NCBI RefSeq assembly: GCF_020731355.1
Contig: NZ_JAJFZK010000003.1
Coordinates: 1-64,000 of the forward strand
Reading direction: 5' to 3'
DNA: 64,000 nucleotides
DNA from: Bacillus sp. REN16
GTDB taxonomy: Bacteria > Bacillota > Bacilli > Bacillales > Bacillaceae_L
The notes beneath the pieces were generated by a model, which saw only the letters and a program-made list of their open reading frames with translations, was not told the origin of the DNA and did no database searches. A program made the translations under genes and the position numbers. Shown piece by piece: positions 52,324-61,311 of the stretch; positions within the stretch are counted from its first letter, which is position 1, and every line of letters starts with the position of its first letter.

Positions 52324-52806
52324 GTGGAATTTGAGGAACTAGCAGAACAGTATAAACCATTAATTTTTCAGGTGATTAAAAGATTACGATTGTATGGAGA
52401 CAGGGAAACATTTTACCAGATTGGCTTGATTGGACTGTGGGAGGCATCGAACCGATTTGATGCCGGGAAAGGAGTTGAGTTTTCAACATTTGCTTTTACA
52501 ACGATTCGCGGAAAGCTTCTCGATCATTTAAAAAAGGAAGCTCGCTACCAGGACCACTGCCAACCCACGGGAGAGCAGGTTTTTATGAAGCTTGCGGATT
52601 GCTCCGATGATTTATCGGTTGATTTAATCGAGGAGTACGGGAAAAATTTGACGGAAAATCAGGTGAAGTGGGTTCAAGGACGAATTATTGAGGATAAAAG
52701 CTATAAGGAAATCGCGGGCGAGCATGGTGTTACCGTGGAATCGGTGAAGTCGTGGGGGCGACAAGCTGTTAAGAAATTGCGCCAAATTATTATAGTAGAA
52801 GGATAA
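52324..52806 (+). CDS. Orphan sigma-70 family RNA polymerase sigma factor
   Basis: This 160-residue sigma factor has region 2 (EQYKPLIFQVIKRLRLYG, QIGLIGLWEASNRFDAGKG, FSTFAFTTIRGKLLDHLKKE) and region 4 (LTENQVKWVQGRIIEDKSYK, HGVTVESVKSWGRQAVKKLR). The FSTFAF motif resembles SigH/SigF-like group 3 factors more than typical ECF factors, although length is ECF-like. The start is GTG 52324, eight bases after AAAGGA. No anti-sigma factor of a known family is adjacent; a one-pass membrane protein is encoded about 155 bases downstream. A strong inverted repeat lies upstream and a paired-palindrome element just downstream. Regulon unknown. Confidence 0.83.
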   Translation: MEFEELAEQYKPLIFQVIKRLRLYGDRETFYQIGLIGLWEASNRFDAGKGVEFSTFAFTTIRGKLLDHLKKEARYQDHCQPTGEQVFMKLADCSDDLSVDLIEEYGKNLTENQVKWVQGRIIEDKSYKEIAGEHGVTVESVKSWGRQAVKKLRQIIIVEG

Positions 52807-52817
52807 TTTTTTTCAAC

Positions 52818-52880
52818 CAAACGTTTGTTTGAAATTTAGGGATTTGGAACCGTCTGCCTCAGGCTTTAAACAAGCGTTTG
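52818..52880. repeat. Paired CAAACGTTTG palindrome element, copy B
   Basis: CAAACGTTTGTTTGAAATTT at 52818 and CAAGCGTTTGTTTGAGGCTT at 52871 are 53 bp apart, mirroring the pair at 48120/48174. The pair lies between the sigma-factor gene and the next + strand gene. Confidence 0.72.
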
Positions 52881-52962
52881 TTTGAGGCTTGGGTTCATTT
52901 TTCGAGGATAATGAATGATTAGGATTGCGGCAATGGGCAACAATGTATGGGGAGGTGATGAC

Positions 52963-53493
52963 ATGATTAAGAGGTTGCTACTTCTCGCAATCATTGTGGA
53001 GCTTGGTGTGTTTTGGTATGTGCATCAGGAAAAAGAGCCCGTCTCCGTTCAGGTGGTGAAATTGCCACAGCGCGAGCTCTTTTTGTACAAGAAAAAGGCC
53101 CCTGCTGATAAGCTAGAGCCTGCGGTTGAAACAGCGGCATCGACTGACCCTTTGACGGTCATAAAAGATAAATATAGGGTTGAATTTGAAGTTTTAGAAA
53201 AGGAAACAAAGAAGAAAGCAAAGGATCTGCTGGCACGGGCCAAGGCGGATTTTGTTGAGGAATCGGCCGATGGCATCGCCGCTTTGCAGGTCATGAGCAC
53301 CTACTATAACGAGTTCAAGACGCTTGAAAAAGAAACCGACGAAGCCTTCGAGCAAATCTACTTGCAGCTTGAAACCGAACTAGAGGCAGGCGGCCATTCA
53401 AAGGAAGAAGCCGTTGTCTTCCGGGAACAGTACGAGGAAAAGAAGAAGAAAATGCTGAAAAAGGCGATGGATGTGCAGGGGAGTTATGAGTGA
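52963..53493 (+). CDS. Membrane-anchored coiled-coil protein of unknown function
   Basis: This 176-residue protein begins MIKRLLLLAIIVELGVFWYV, a single N-terminal membrane anchor. An exported or cytoplasmic Lys/Glu-rich helical region follows (VLEKETKKKAKDLLARAK, then EEAVVFREQYEEKKKKMLKK), predicted to form coiled coil. ATG 52963 follows GGAGGTGA by four bases. It lies downstream of the orphan sigma factor in the same direction, separated by the paired palindromes. It could be a partner of that sigma factor, but no anti-sigma domain is recognisable. Confidence 0.7.
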   Translation: MIKRLLLLAIIVELGVFWYVHQEKEPVSVQVVKLPQRELFLYKKKAPADKLEPAVETAASTDPLTVIKDKYRVEFEVLEKETKKKAKDLLARAKADFVEESADGIAALQVMSTYYNEFKTLEKETDEAFEQIYLQLETELEAGGHSKEEAVVFREQYEEKKKKMLKKAMDVQGSYE

Positions 53494-53504
53494 GGACGTG
53501 GAAT

Positions 53505-53775
53505 TTAGTAGGATTGTGCGATATGGCCTGGGGATTGCGCTATAACACCGGAGAATTGCACTTTATGGCCAAGGAATTGCGCGATAGCATTTGGGATTGT
53601 GCGTTATGGCCTAGAGATTGCGCTATAACGCCGAAGAATTGTGCGTTATGGCCAAGGAATTGCGCGATAAGCCCATGGAATTGCGCGATAGCTCCGGGGA
53701 ATTGCGCGATAAGCCCATGGAATTGCGCGATAGCTCCGGGGAATTGCGCGATAAGAATAGATAATTGCGCTTTAC
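53505..53775 (+). repeat. 21-bp TTGCGCGATA array (array 7)
   Basis: About 13 units with core (G/A)ATTG(C/T)GC(G/T)ATA recur every 21 bp; exact starts include 53658, 53679, 53700, 53721 and 53742. Two units alternate (AAGCCCATGG and GCTCCGGGG spacers), giving a 42-bp higher order. The period being a multiple of three creates phantom heptapeptide ORFs in several frames. Confidence 0.88.
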
Positions 53776-53842
53776 TCAAAAATCGTGGAAGTTGGTGACT
53801 AACCAGCTGTTAATTTCGTTCGGGAATGGGCTATAATAAAAT

Positions 53843-53974
53843 AGATCAGGTGCGCGAACACCTGATCTACCCAATTACATGCCGCAAAGTGAGCGGCTAA
53901 CCAATCTTTAAAGGATTACAAATTAAAGTAATCACCCCTATTGCCTTGGTTGGGCGGGGCGGTTACTTCTTTTG
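53843..53974 (+). ncRNA. Antitoxin-like antisense RNA, copy 1 (toxin side decayed)
   Basis: A TATAAT at 53832-53837 precedes a structured segment. It contains hairpin AGATCAGGTG/CACCTGATCT (53843-53868), hairpin GCCGC/GCGGC (53881-53897), then a GTAATCACC...GGCGGTTAC stem followed by TTCTTTTG. The same order of elements occurs 235 bp downstream opposite a holin-like toxin remnant. On the opposite strand only a faint remnant of the toxin C-terminus is visible here. Confidence 0.55.
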
Positions 53975-54042
53975 TTTGCAATCAAACCTTTGCCAAATGC
54001 AGATATTTCACTAGTTTTTCATCAAAATTGGCTTCGCAAAAG

Positions 54043-54071
54043 TTGAAATAAACGGTTATAATGCTTATAAT
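54043..54071 (+). promoter_or_regulatory. Promoter of antisense RNA copy 2
   Basis: TTGAAA (54043-54048) and TATAAT (54066-54071) are separated by 17 bases, with the expected start a few bases before the GATCAGGTG hairpin. Confidence 0.65.
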
Positions 54072-54077
54072 AAAGAT

Positions 54078-54226
54078 ATAATAAAAAAGATCAGGTGCGG
54101 CTAACACCTGATCAATACAATTACACGCCGCAAAGTGAGCGGCTTGCCCATGAACTTAGTAGTGATACCAAAAAGAAGTAACTACCTGGATCCCGGACGA
54201 GGATAGGCGGTTACCTCTTTTTGTTT
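54078..54226 (+). ncRNA. Type I antitoxin-like antisense RNA, copy 2
   Basis: The segment has the hairpin GATCAGGTG/CACCTGATC, the hairpin GCCGC/GCGGC and a terminator stem GTAACTACC/GGCGGTTAC followed by CTCTTTTTG. Its 3' end is complementary to the 3' end of the holin-like toxin reading frame on the other strand. This convergent overlap is typical of TxpA/RatA- and BsrG/SR4-type systems of Bacillus. Confidence 0.62.
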
Positions 54227-54314
54227 GCAACGACCAACATGACCACAATTGTTATGAGCCCTAGCAAACTAAATTAGATTGCAGTGCCACAGACATTGCC
54301 TCGTATGTCGTCAT
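54211..54314 (-). pseudogene. Frameshifted holin-like type I toxin
   Basis: On the minus strand GGGAGGTGG precedes ATG 54314, which opens MTTYEAMSVALQS, the N-terminus of the Bacillus putative holin-like toxin family. The frame then breaks, and the continuation FSLLGLITIVVMLVVANKKR followed by TAA is found in another frame. A single missing base near 54273-54278 explains the break. The intact product would be about 34 residues with one membrane helix. The ribosome binding site and antisense RNA remain. Confidence 0.72.
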
Positions 54315-54500
54315 CTGACCACCTCCCTTCTTACAGGAAGTGGCTAACCGCCCACCCGCTTTATGTAACTGTACCCCTATTTTAACATTTCAGATAATAG
54401 ATTACTAGTGAAACGGGAACATTTGTTCCTATTATTTTACACAAACTAGAACACTGGTTGTGGTAGAATATAGAAAAAACTAGTAAAGGAGCACTCCCCT

Positions 54501-55784
54501 ATGAATTTTTTCGAAAAATTAATTTCGGATTATGATTATTCCTTAGATAAAAATGGTGTGAGTGGAGAGCGTTTGGCGTCTCGACTTGCGGCACTCTCAG
54601 AAATCGGGCTAACCACTGATAATGGCTCACACCGGATTGGATTTTCCCGCGAAGAAAAGGCCGCGAAGGATCTGGTGAAAAAGTGGATGGCGGAAGCTGG
54701 CCTCGTTGTGACGGAGGATGGTGCCGGTAATGTATTCGGTCGTCTAGATGGCAAAAATCAAACCCTACCCGCACTCTTATCCGGCTCACATGTTGATAGT
54801 GTGCCGAATGGCGGGCATTTTGACGGTCCGCTCGGTGTGCTCGCGGCACTTGAAGTTGCTGAGGCATGGAAACAAACTGGCTTTGTGCCGGAACGTCCAT
54901 TTGAAGTCGTTATTTTTTCCGATGAAGAAGGCGCGCGCTTTAACGGTGGTTTCAGTGGAAGTTCATCGATGATTGGCGAGGCGACACGAGAAGAACTCCT
55001 GCCGAAAGTGGATATCCATGGCGACCCTTTTTCAAAGGTTTTAGAGGACATTGGGCTATCGGTTGACGAATTTTTCAATTCAAAAAGGGATCTCAGCAAG
55101 CTTGAGGCGTTTGTGGAAATACATATTGAGCAAGGAAAAAGATTGGAGCGTGCCGGGGTTCCAGTCGGAATTGTAACTGGAATTGCGGGACCTTGTTGGT
55201 TGAAAATGACGTTTTCGGGTCACGCTGGACATGCGGGCAACACGCCAATGGACGACCGTCGCGATGCACTTGTTGCAGCGAGCCAATTCATCTACGAGGT
55301 GCAGTCCCTTCCCGCCCAGGTAAGCTCATCTGCGGTCGCAACCGTTGGAAAGGTTGATGTCCTGCCAAACGGTATAAATGTAATCCCGGGCGAGGTCCGC
55401 CTCACAGTTGACATTCGTGATATTAAAAAAGAAACCCGTGATCAACTCGTCGATTTGGTAATTGAAAAAGCAAAGTCGGTTTCAGCTTCACATGGAACCG
55501 GGCTTCAATATGAAGAAACTTTACGAGAACCACCCGTTCCAATTAGCGAGGAAATGCAGCAAAAACTCGAAAAATCCGTCGTGGCACAAGGGATTGAACC
55601 CGCGTATTTGCCAAGCGGTGCTGGTCACGACTCAATGATAGTCGGTCATGTGTTGCCGGTAGCGATGATTTTCGTTCAAAGTAAGGATGGCATCAGCCAT
55701 AACCCGGCCGAATGGTCCTCTTTAAGCGACTGCGTGCAATCTGTGCATGTGCTAAAGGACTTTGTGGAGAGGTATGACGGATAA
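54501..55784 (+). CDS. M20-family amidohydrolase (N-carbamoyl-amino acid hydrolase / allantoate amidohydrolase type)
   Basis: This 427-residue dinuclear-metal hydrolase has LLSGSHVDSVPNGGHFDGPLG with His and Asp metal ligands, the catalytic Glu pair in IFSDEEGARFNGGFSGSSSM, EIHIEQGKRLE, and the lid-domain GHAGHAGNTPMDDRRDAL. The GAGHDSMI segment and the C-terminal GISHNPAEWSS supply the last ligands. This combination marks the hydantoinase/carbamoylase subgroup (AmaB, AllC, HyuC) that releases amino acids or ureidoglycine. AAAGGAGC precedes the ATG. No other hydantoin, pyrimidine or purine catabolism gene is adjacent, although a purine salvage operon lies 2 kb downstream. Substrate is undecided. 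Confidence 0.88.
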   Translation: MNFFEKLISDYDYSLDKNGVSGERLASRLAALSEIGLTTDNGSHRIGFSREEKAAKDLVKKWMAEAGLVVTEDGAGNVFGRLDGKNQTLPALLSGSHVDSVPNGGHFDGPLGVLAALEVAEAWKQTGFVPERPFEVVIFSDEEGARFNGGFSGSSSMIGEATREELLPKVDIHGDPFSKVLEDIGLSVDEFFNSKRDLSKLEAFVEIHIEQGKRLERAGVPVGIVTGIAGPCWLKMTFSGHAGHAGNTPMDDRRDALVAASQFIYEVQSLPAQVSSSAVATVGKVDVLPNGINVIPGEVRLTVDIRDIKKETRDQLVDLVIEKAKSVSASHGTGLQYEETLREPPVPISEEMQQKLEKSVVAQGIEPAYLPSGAGHDSMIVGHVLPVAMIFVQSKDGISHNPAEWSSLSDCVQSVHVLKDFVERYDG

Positions 55785-55859
55785 TACGGTTCGAAAAATG
55801 GCGTTCTCTCATGAGGGCGCCTTTTTTCGTATAGACATGTGGGTGTGGCCAAAGCAGAA

Positions 55860-56430
55860 TTGCGTTTTAAATTTAGGATTTGCGTCAAATCTGGGATATT
55901 TGCGTCTTCACCACGTTATTTGCGTCGTTTCTGAGATATTTGCTTCGTTTACGAGATATTTGCTTCTTTTCCGAGATATTTGCTTCTTTTCACAGATATA
56001 TGCGTCGTTTCCGAGATATTTGCTTCGTTTCACAGATATATGCGTCGTTTCCGAGATATTTGCTTCGTTTCACAGATATATGCGTCGTTTCCGAGATATT
56101 TGCTTCGTTTACCAGATATTTGCTTCGTTTCACCGGTATATGCGTCGTTTCCGAGATATTTGCGTCTTCACCACGATATTTGCGTCGTTTCCGAGATATT
56201 TGCTTCGTTTCACAGATATATGCGTCGTCTTCGGCATATTGTTTCATATCTGAGATATTTGCTTCGTTCCACCGATTTTTGCGTCTATTTTTCAGGATTT
56301 GCGTCTTTTACGGGATATTTGTGTCTACTCACAGGTTTTTGCGTCCTCCACCAAGTTTTGCGTTACTCACAGTTTTTTTGAGTCTACTCCAAAGTTTTTG
56401 CGTCTCCCACCAGTTTTTTCCGTCTACCCC
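55860..56430 (+). repeat. TTTGC array 6 (about 28 units)
   Basis: Cores fall at exact 20-bp steps from 55861 to 56221, then continue more irregularly to about 56420. Units alternate GAGATATTTGCTTCGTTTCA and CAGATATATGCGTCGTTTCC types. It lies between two + strand genes, so arrays occur in every gene-orientation context but always with the core on the top strand. Confidence 0.92.
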
Positions 56431-56489
56431 ACATAGGATTCAACACAATGGATAATATTAATCCTAACTATGGATTTGAGGGGGTCACT

Positions 56490-56984
56490 ATGCTGCTGGA
56501 GCATTTCATTTTAATCGCGATGTGGCTGTTTGGATTTGCGGGCTTATTTCTTTTCATCCCCCGCAAAAATCGCCGAGAGGGAATATTGGCACTATTAATG
56601 TTTCAATCCATTATCTGGCTTTGTGATATGCCCACTTTTAAATATGAGTTATTAAGTGCTCCTGTCCGGGTATTTCCAAAAACGACAGATCTCACAGTTA
56701 CCATCAATTATATTTTTTATCCGACACTATTTGCCATCTATTATGTCCATCAGCGAAAAAATGGCAACACATGGTTTATGTGGACAACCTTTACCGCATG
56801 GGTCCTGGTCATCACTTTGTTCGATATTCTTATTGAAAGATACACGGAACTATTAACTTACGGAAGAATGACATGGTATTGGATGCTGCTATACATCGCA
56901 TTTCTTTTTTTCGTGAGCCATGCCTTTTGTAATTGGTTTTATCATCACCAATCCATGACTCAGCCAGCGGTGGATGACCAATGA
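56490..56984 (+). CDS. CBO0543-family small membrane protein
   Basis: This 164-residue protein has four or five membrane segments (LLEHFILIAMWLFGFAGLFL, ILALLMFQSIIWL, WTTFTAWVLVITLFDILIE, WMLLYIAFLFFV). Family-like motifs include INYIFYPTLFAIYYV and ERYTELLTYGRMTWYW. The start at 56490 follows GAGGGGG by five bases. It overlaps the next gene by four bases, and the two proteins are paralogues. The family is widespread in Bacilli and Clostridia with unknown function. Confidence 0.75.
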   Translation: MLLEHFILIAMWLFGFAGLFLFIPRKNRREGILALLMFQSIIWLCDMPTFKYELLSAPVRVFPKTTDLTVTINYIFYPTLFAIYYVHQRKNGNTWFMWTTFTAWVLVITLFDILIERYTELLTYGRMTWYWMLLYIAFLFFVSHAFCNWFYHHQSMTQPAVDDQ

Positions 56985-57448
56985 GATTAGAATGGTGGAT
57001 TTTGATATTGGTTTATATTGTAGCCACAGGAATTCTTTTCTTCATCCCCAAAAATAAAGTTCACCTGGCCGTAGTTGCCTTTTTATTCAAACAGTTTATT
57101 ACCTTTCTTATCGGTTTGGCGGTCGTTGAGTGGGGTTTGCTTGAATACCCGATCCGATTATTTGCATCCATCAATCGGGCGAGTTTCACATTTGAATATT
57201 ATGCCTTTCCGGTTTTATGCGCCTTGTTTAATGTACGGTATCCCACTAATCGGAGTACCTTTATTAAATTTACGTATTATGCAACTTATTGTTCAGTGAT
57301 AACTTTATTTGAACACTACCTCGAAAAATACACCGAGCTCATTACGTACATACATTGGGACTGGTATATTACCTGGATTACGTTATTTATATCTTTTTAT
57401 CTGTCACGATTATTTTGTAGATGGTTTTTCAAAAATGAGAAATCGTAA
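56981..57448 (+). CDS. CBO0543-family small membrane protein, paralogue
   Basis: This 155-residue protein has the same layout as its neighbour: an N-terminal helix ending in FFIPKNK, a central FEYYAFPVLCALFNVRYPTN, and LEKYTELITYIHWDWYITW before the last helix. The ATGA overlap with the upstream gene implies translational coupling and perhaps a heteromeric complex. Function unknown. It is followed by the purine riboswitch region of the next operon. Confidence 0.75.
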   Translation: MRLEWWILILVYIVATGILFFIPKNKVHLAVVAFLFKQFITFLIGLAVVEWGLLEYPIRLFASINRASFTFEYYAFPVLCALFNVRYPTNRSTFIKFTYYATYCSVITLFEHYLEKYTELITYIHWDWYITWITLFISFYLSRLFCRWFFKNEKS

Positions 57449-57487
57449 ACGGGGACGAGGAGCTCCCCCTTTTTCCAACTCCCACCA

Positions 57488-57516
57488 TTTACAAATTCCG
57501 CATCACGTCATATAAT
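57488..57516 (+). promoter_or_regulatory. Promoter of the xpt-pbuX operon
   Basis: TTTACA (57488-57493) and TATAAT (57511-57516) are separated by exactly 17 bases. The predicted start lies about 20 bases before the riboswitch P1 stem. Confidence 0.75.
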
Positions 57517-57544
57517 ACCAACATACCATTTGAATATCGGCATT

Positions 57545-57615
57545 CACTCATATAATCACGGGGATATGGCCCGTAAGTTTCTACCAGCGCACCGCAAATG
57601 TGCTGACTATGAGTG
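57545..57615 (+). ncRNA. Purine riboswitch aptamer, guanine class
   Basis: P1 is formed by CACTCATA and TATGAGTG. The three-way-junction core (TATAATC, GATATGGCCCGTAAGTTTCT, ACCGCAAATGTGCTGACTATG) matches the xpt-type purine aptamer. The specificity position before TAT is C, which indicates guanine/hypoxanthine rather than adenine. Confidence 0.92.
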
Positions 57616-57658
57616 AGCAATGGGAATGCATTTATGCTTATTCCACTTTCCTTCGTTT

Positions 57659-58486
<828 letters not shown>

Positions 58487-58487
<1 letters not shown>

Positions 58488-59797
58488 TGCAAAAAGATCT
58501 TTTAAAAACTGCTTCTTTAGGAATTCAACACGTACTCGCGATGTACGCAGGTGCCGTGATTGTGCCGCTCATTGTTGGCGGTGCCATCGGCTTATCAGGT
58601 GAGCAGCTCACATATCTCGTTTCAATTGACTTATTAATGTGTGGAATCGCAACGCTTTTGCAGGTGTGGAAAAATAAATATTTCGGGATCGGGCTGCCCG
58701 TTATGCTCGGTTGTACGTTTACCGCTGTCGGACCCATGATCGCAATCGGCGGGCAATACGGGGTATCCGCAATTTACGGTTCGATTTTAGTTGGCGGTGT
58801 ATTCCTTGTTCTCGTCTCTACTATCTTTGGTAAGCTCGTAAAATACTTCCCTCCGGTCGTGACCGGATCAGTTGTTACCATTATTGGGATTACGCTGATT
58901 CCAGTTGCAATGAACGACATGGCCGGCGGAGTCGGAAGCGCCGATTTCGGTTCGGTTCAAAACCTTGCCCTTTCATTCGGAACACTATTTTTTATCTTAG
59001 TCTTGTATCGTTTCGCAAAAGGTTTTATGCGGCAAATTGCCATTCTACTTGGGTTAATCATTGGTACAGTTGTTGCTTATTTCTTAGGCAAGGTTGAGTT
59101 CTCAGCAGTAGCAGATGCGTCTTGGATGCACATGCCTAAACCGTTCTACTTCGGTATGCCAACGTTTGAGCCATCAGCGATTATCATGATGATTTTAGTG
59201 TTAATCGTGGGTCTTGTCGAAGCATCAGGCGTTTACTTTGCACTCAGTGATATCACCGGCAAAAAGCTAACAGAAAAAGAGATATCCAAAGGTTACCGAG
59301 CAGAAGGAATTGCGACCATTTTAGGCGGAATATTCAACGCGTTCCCCTACACAACGTATTCACAAAACGTTGGACTGATCCAACTCTCGGGTGTCAAAAA
59401 GAACACTGTCATCTACGCAGCTGGGGCATTTTTAATTATACTTGGATTCCTTCCAAAAGTCGGCGCGTTCACAACTGTCATCCCAACGCCAGTTCTCGGC
59501 GGCGCCATGCTCGCCATGTTCGGAATGGTCATCTCTGCCGGAATTAAAATGCTAAGCAAGGTTGACTTTTCATCACAGGAAAATCTATTAATCATGGCAT
59601 GCTCAATCGGAATGGGACTTGGCATCACAACCGTCCCTACCCTATTCGCAAACCTGCCCGAAGGCATCCAAATCATCACCAGTAACGGAATCGTCATAGG
59701 AAGCCTAACCGCTATTCTCATGAACCTCATTTTCATGAAATCACCGCGTGAGAAAAAGGTGCAGGTGCTGAAGGAGCATGGTCAACAGGCTTCGTAA
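58487..59797 (+). CDS. pbuX: Xanthine permease
   Basis: This 436-residue transporter of the NAT/NCS2 family has about 14 membrane segments. Motifs include LGIQHVLAMYAGAVIVPLIV at the start, VVTGSVVTIIGITLIPVAMN, and the family signature in VGLVEASGVYFALSDITGKK. FPYTTYSQNVGLIQLSGVKK corresponds to the NAT substrate-binding region. It imports xanthine for Xpt and is co-transcribed under guanine-riboswitch control. A clear terminator follows. Confidence 0.94.
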
Positions 59798-59870
59798 TTA
59801 AATAGAAATACAGGCATGCAATTTGCTGCAAATAGATCCGTTGATCAAAGCATTTTTAAGTACTATTGAA

Positions 59871-59914
59871 AAAAGTAGCTATCCATCCTTCGGTTGGCAG
59901 GTGGCTACTTTTTT
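59871..59914 (+). terminator. Terminator of the xpt-pbuX operon
   Basis: AAAAAGTAGC and GCTACTTTTTT form the stem, with CC/GG pairing inside, and a T-run follows on the + strand about 75 bases past the pbuX stop. Confidence 0.82.
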
Positions 59915-60024
59915 CTGTATTTTACTACCATCCAAAACTAATTAGATGGGAGTGCTTCATCAATTTTCATTTCCGTAAATAATCAAAAAAGGCGAACCCC
60001 CAAAATAGTTCAACTGTCCTATCG

Positions 60025-61185
60025 TCACTTTCCACAACACTTCTTATATTTCTTTCCACTGCCGCATGGACATGGATCGTTTCTTCCAATTTTAGTTTCA
60101 TTTTTAACTGGGGCTGTTTGAAGTACAGGTTTTTTCATTTCCTTATTGAATTGCATTTCTCTTTTCATAGATACTCTCTTCCATTCCTGTATATCTGGAT
60201 GTTTTTCTCCCACAATCGTATAGAAGCTGTAGGCGACATGCTCAACTTCAATTAGAGAATATGCGTATTCATACTCCATATGAGCGTTGAATTCAGGGAG
60301 GGCATCAGTTGAAAAATGGAAGCTGAGCGCTTCAATAATTGGCTCTTGCACATCCAGTTCATCCGTTTCCCGATAAGCCTTTCTTAACTCCTGAAGTGCA
60401 AGATCCGTTTTAATATTCCCCAAGATTGAAGCAGCATATATGACTGATTCCGGCTCTCTTACATAAGGGGCAACCTCTTTTACAACATGGTCCGATTGAA
60501 AACGTACTAATGCAGCCGAAACCTCCTCCAATAAAAAATCGTCATCCCTTGTTAACAAACTTGCAAAAAGTGGGATGTATTTTTCAAGGTTTAGTAACCC
60601 AGCCATATAGACATTTATAATACCATTGTCGGAGAACCATTCATCATGAACCTCCTCGGAAAGAGTAATATCAATTTCTTCCTCGGTTATCCATCCTTTT
60701 TTTACAATACACTCCGAAAGTTTTTTCACAATTGGATAAAGGTCATATGTTCGGAATGGCGATCGATCAAGTTTATTCAACACCTCTCCATACATCGAAT
60801 AAACTTCTTCCTCTGTACCTTGCTCGATCACTTCATAGACTGACCAGGTTTGTTCAGGTATATACTTTTTAAGCTTCTCTTTATATTTAAGAGCAAGCGC
60901 AGCATCAACCCTACTCAATAAGTTTTTTGCGTGGTGGCTGTTTTTTGGAGTCATGACAGGAATATTATCGATTAAAATATTTAGTGCTTCTTCATTTATG
61001 GTTTGGTTATCAAGATACATTAATATATAGGATTGTTTCTCTTCGTTGCTAAACGCTTCCTTCAATAACTCGACCGTCCATTCCTCAGGAACAGAAGGAT
61101 AGTCATGTAGCGCACGTAAGACTGTTTTTTGGATCAAGAGATCATTCGACAATAAGTGTGGTTTGATTTTTTCTAAAAATGTCAT
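60025..61185 (-). CDS. HEAT-like helical protein with C-terminal SEC-C zinc motif
   Basis: This protein of about 386 residues is predicted to be almost all helical, with HEAT-like repeats (for example [20 protein letters not shown] and [20 protein letters not shown]). It ends in the SEC-C metal-binding motif [18 protein letters not shown], as at the C-terminus of SecA. ATG 61185 follows AAAGGA by eight bases; a longer frame to 61221 is less likely. SEC-C domains bind zinc and often contact ribosomes or SecB-like partners. Function is unknown. It is monocistronic and beside the HipA/HIRAN pair. Confidence 0.78.
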   Translation of the reverse strand: MTFLEKIKPHLLSNDLLIQKTVLRALHDYPSVPEEWTVELLKEAFSNEEKQSYILMYLDNQTINEEALNILIDNIPVMTPKNSHHAKNLLSRVDAALALKYKEKLKKYIPEQTWSVYEVIEQGTEEEVYSMYGEVLNKLDRSPFRTYDLYPIVKKLSECIVKKGWITEEEIDITLSEEVHDEWFSDNGIINVYMAGLLNLEKYIPLFASLLTRDDDFLLEEVSAALVRFQSDHVVKEVAPYVREPESVIYAASILGNIKTDLALQELRKAYRETDELDVQEPIIEALSFHFSTDALPEFNAHMEYEYAYSLIEVEHVAYSFYTIVGEKHPDIQEWKRVSMKREMQFNKEMKKPVLQTAPVKNETKIGRNDPCPCGSGKKYKKCCGK

Positions 61186-61250
61186 TGGTACATTCCTTTC
61201 CCGAATAACTATTTTACTCACAAAGAATACCTTTTCATATAACGGAAGAA

Positions 61251-61286
61251 AAATAATTAGCCAACTTTTTCAGTCGGCTAATTATT
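61251..61286 (-). terminator. Terminator of the HipA-like/HIRAN operon
   Basis: AAATAATTAGCC and GGCTAATTATTT form a perfect 12-bp stem with a 12-base loop, and a T-run follows on the minus strand. It lies about 25 bases past the HIRAN gene stop. Confidence 0.85.
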
Positions 61287-61311
61287 TTTCTTGTTTATAA
61301 ATGATAATAAT

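Noticed and set aside
53490-53798. 102-residue + frame and 79-residue minus frame with heptad repeats (WNCAISP, QFPGAIA)
   Set aside because: A 21-bp period gives heptapeptide repeats in every open frame. No ribosome binding site is convincing, so I treat it as a DNA repeat, not a gene.
29823-56430. CRISPR array interpretation of the repeated units
   Set aside because: The conserved core is only about 9 bp with 11-bp spacers, the units show higher-order duplication of spacers, and no cas genes are present.
55762-56455. Open frames across array 6 (RYLLRFTDICVVSEIFASF-like repeats)
   Set aside because: Same repeat artefact as array 5. The first frame begins inside the M20 hydrolase gene and has no start signal of its own.
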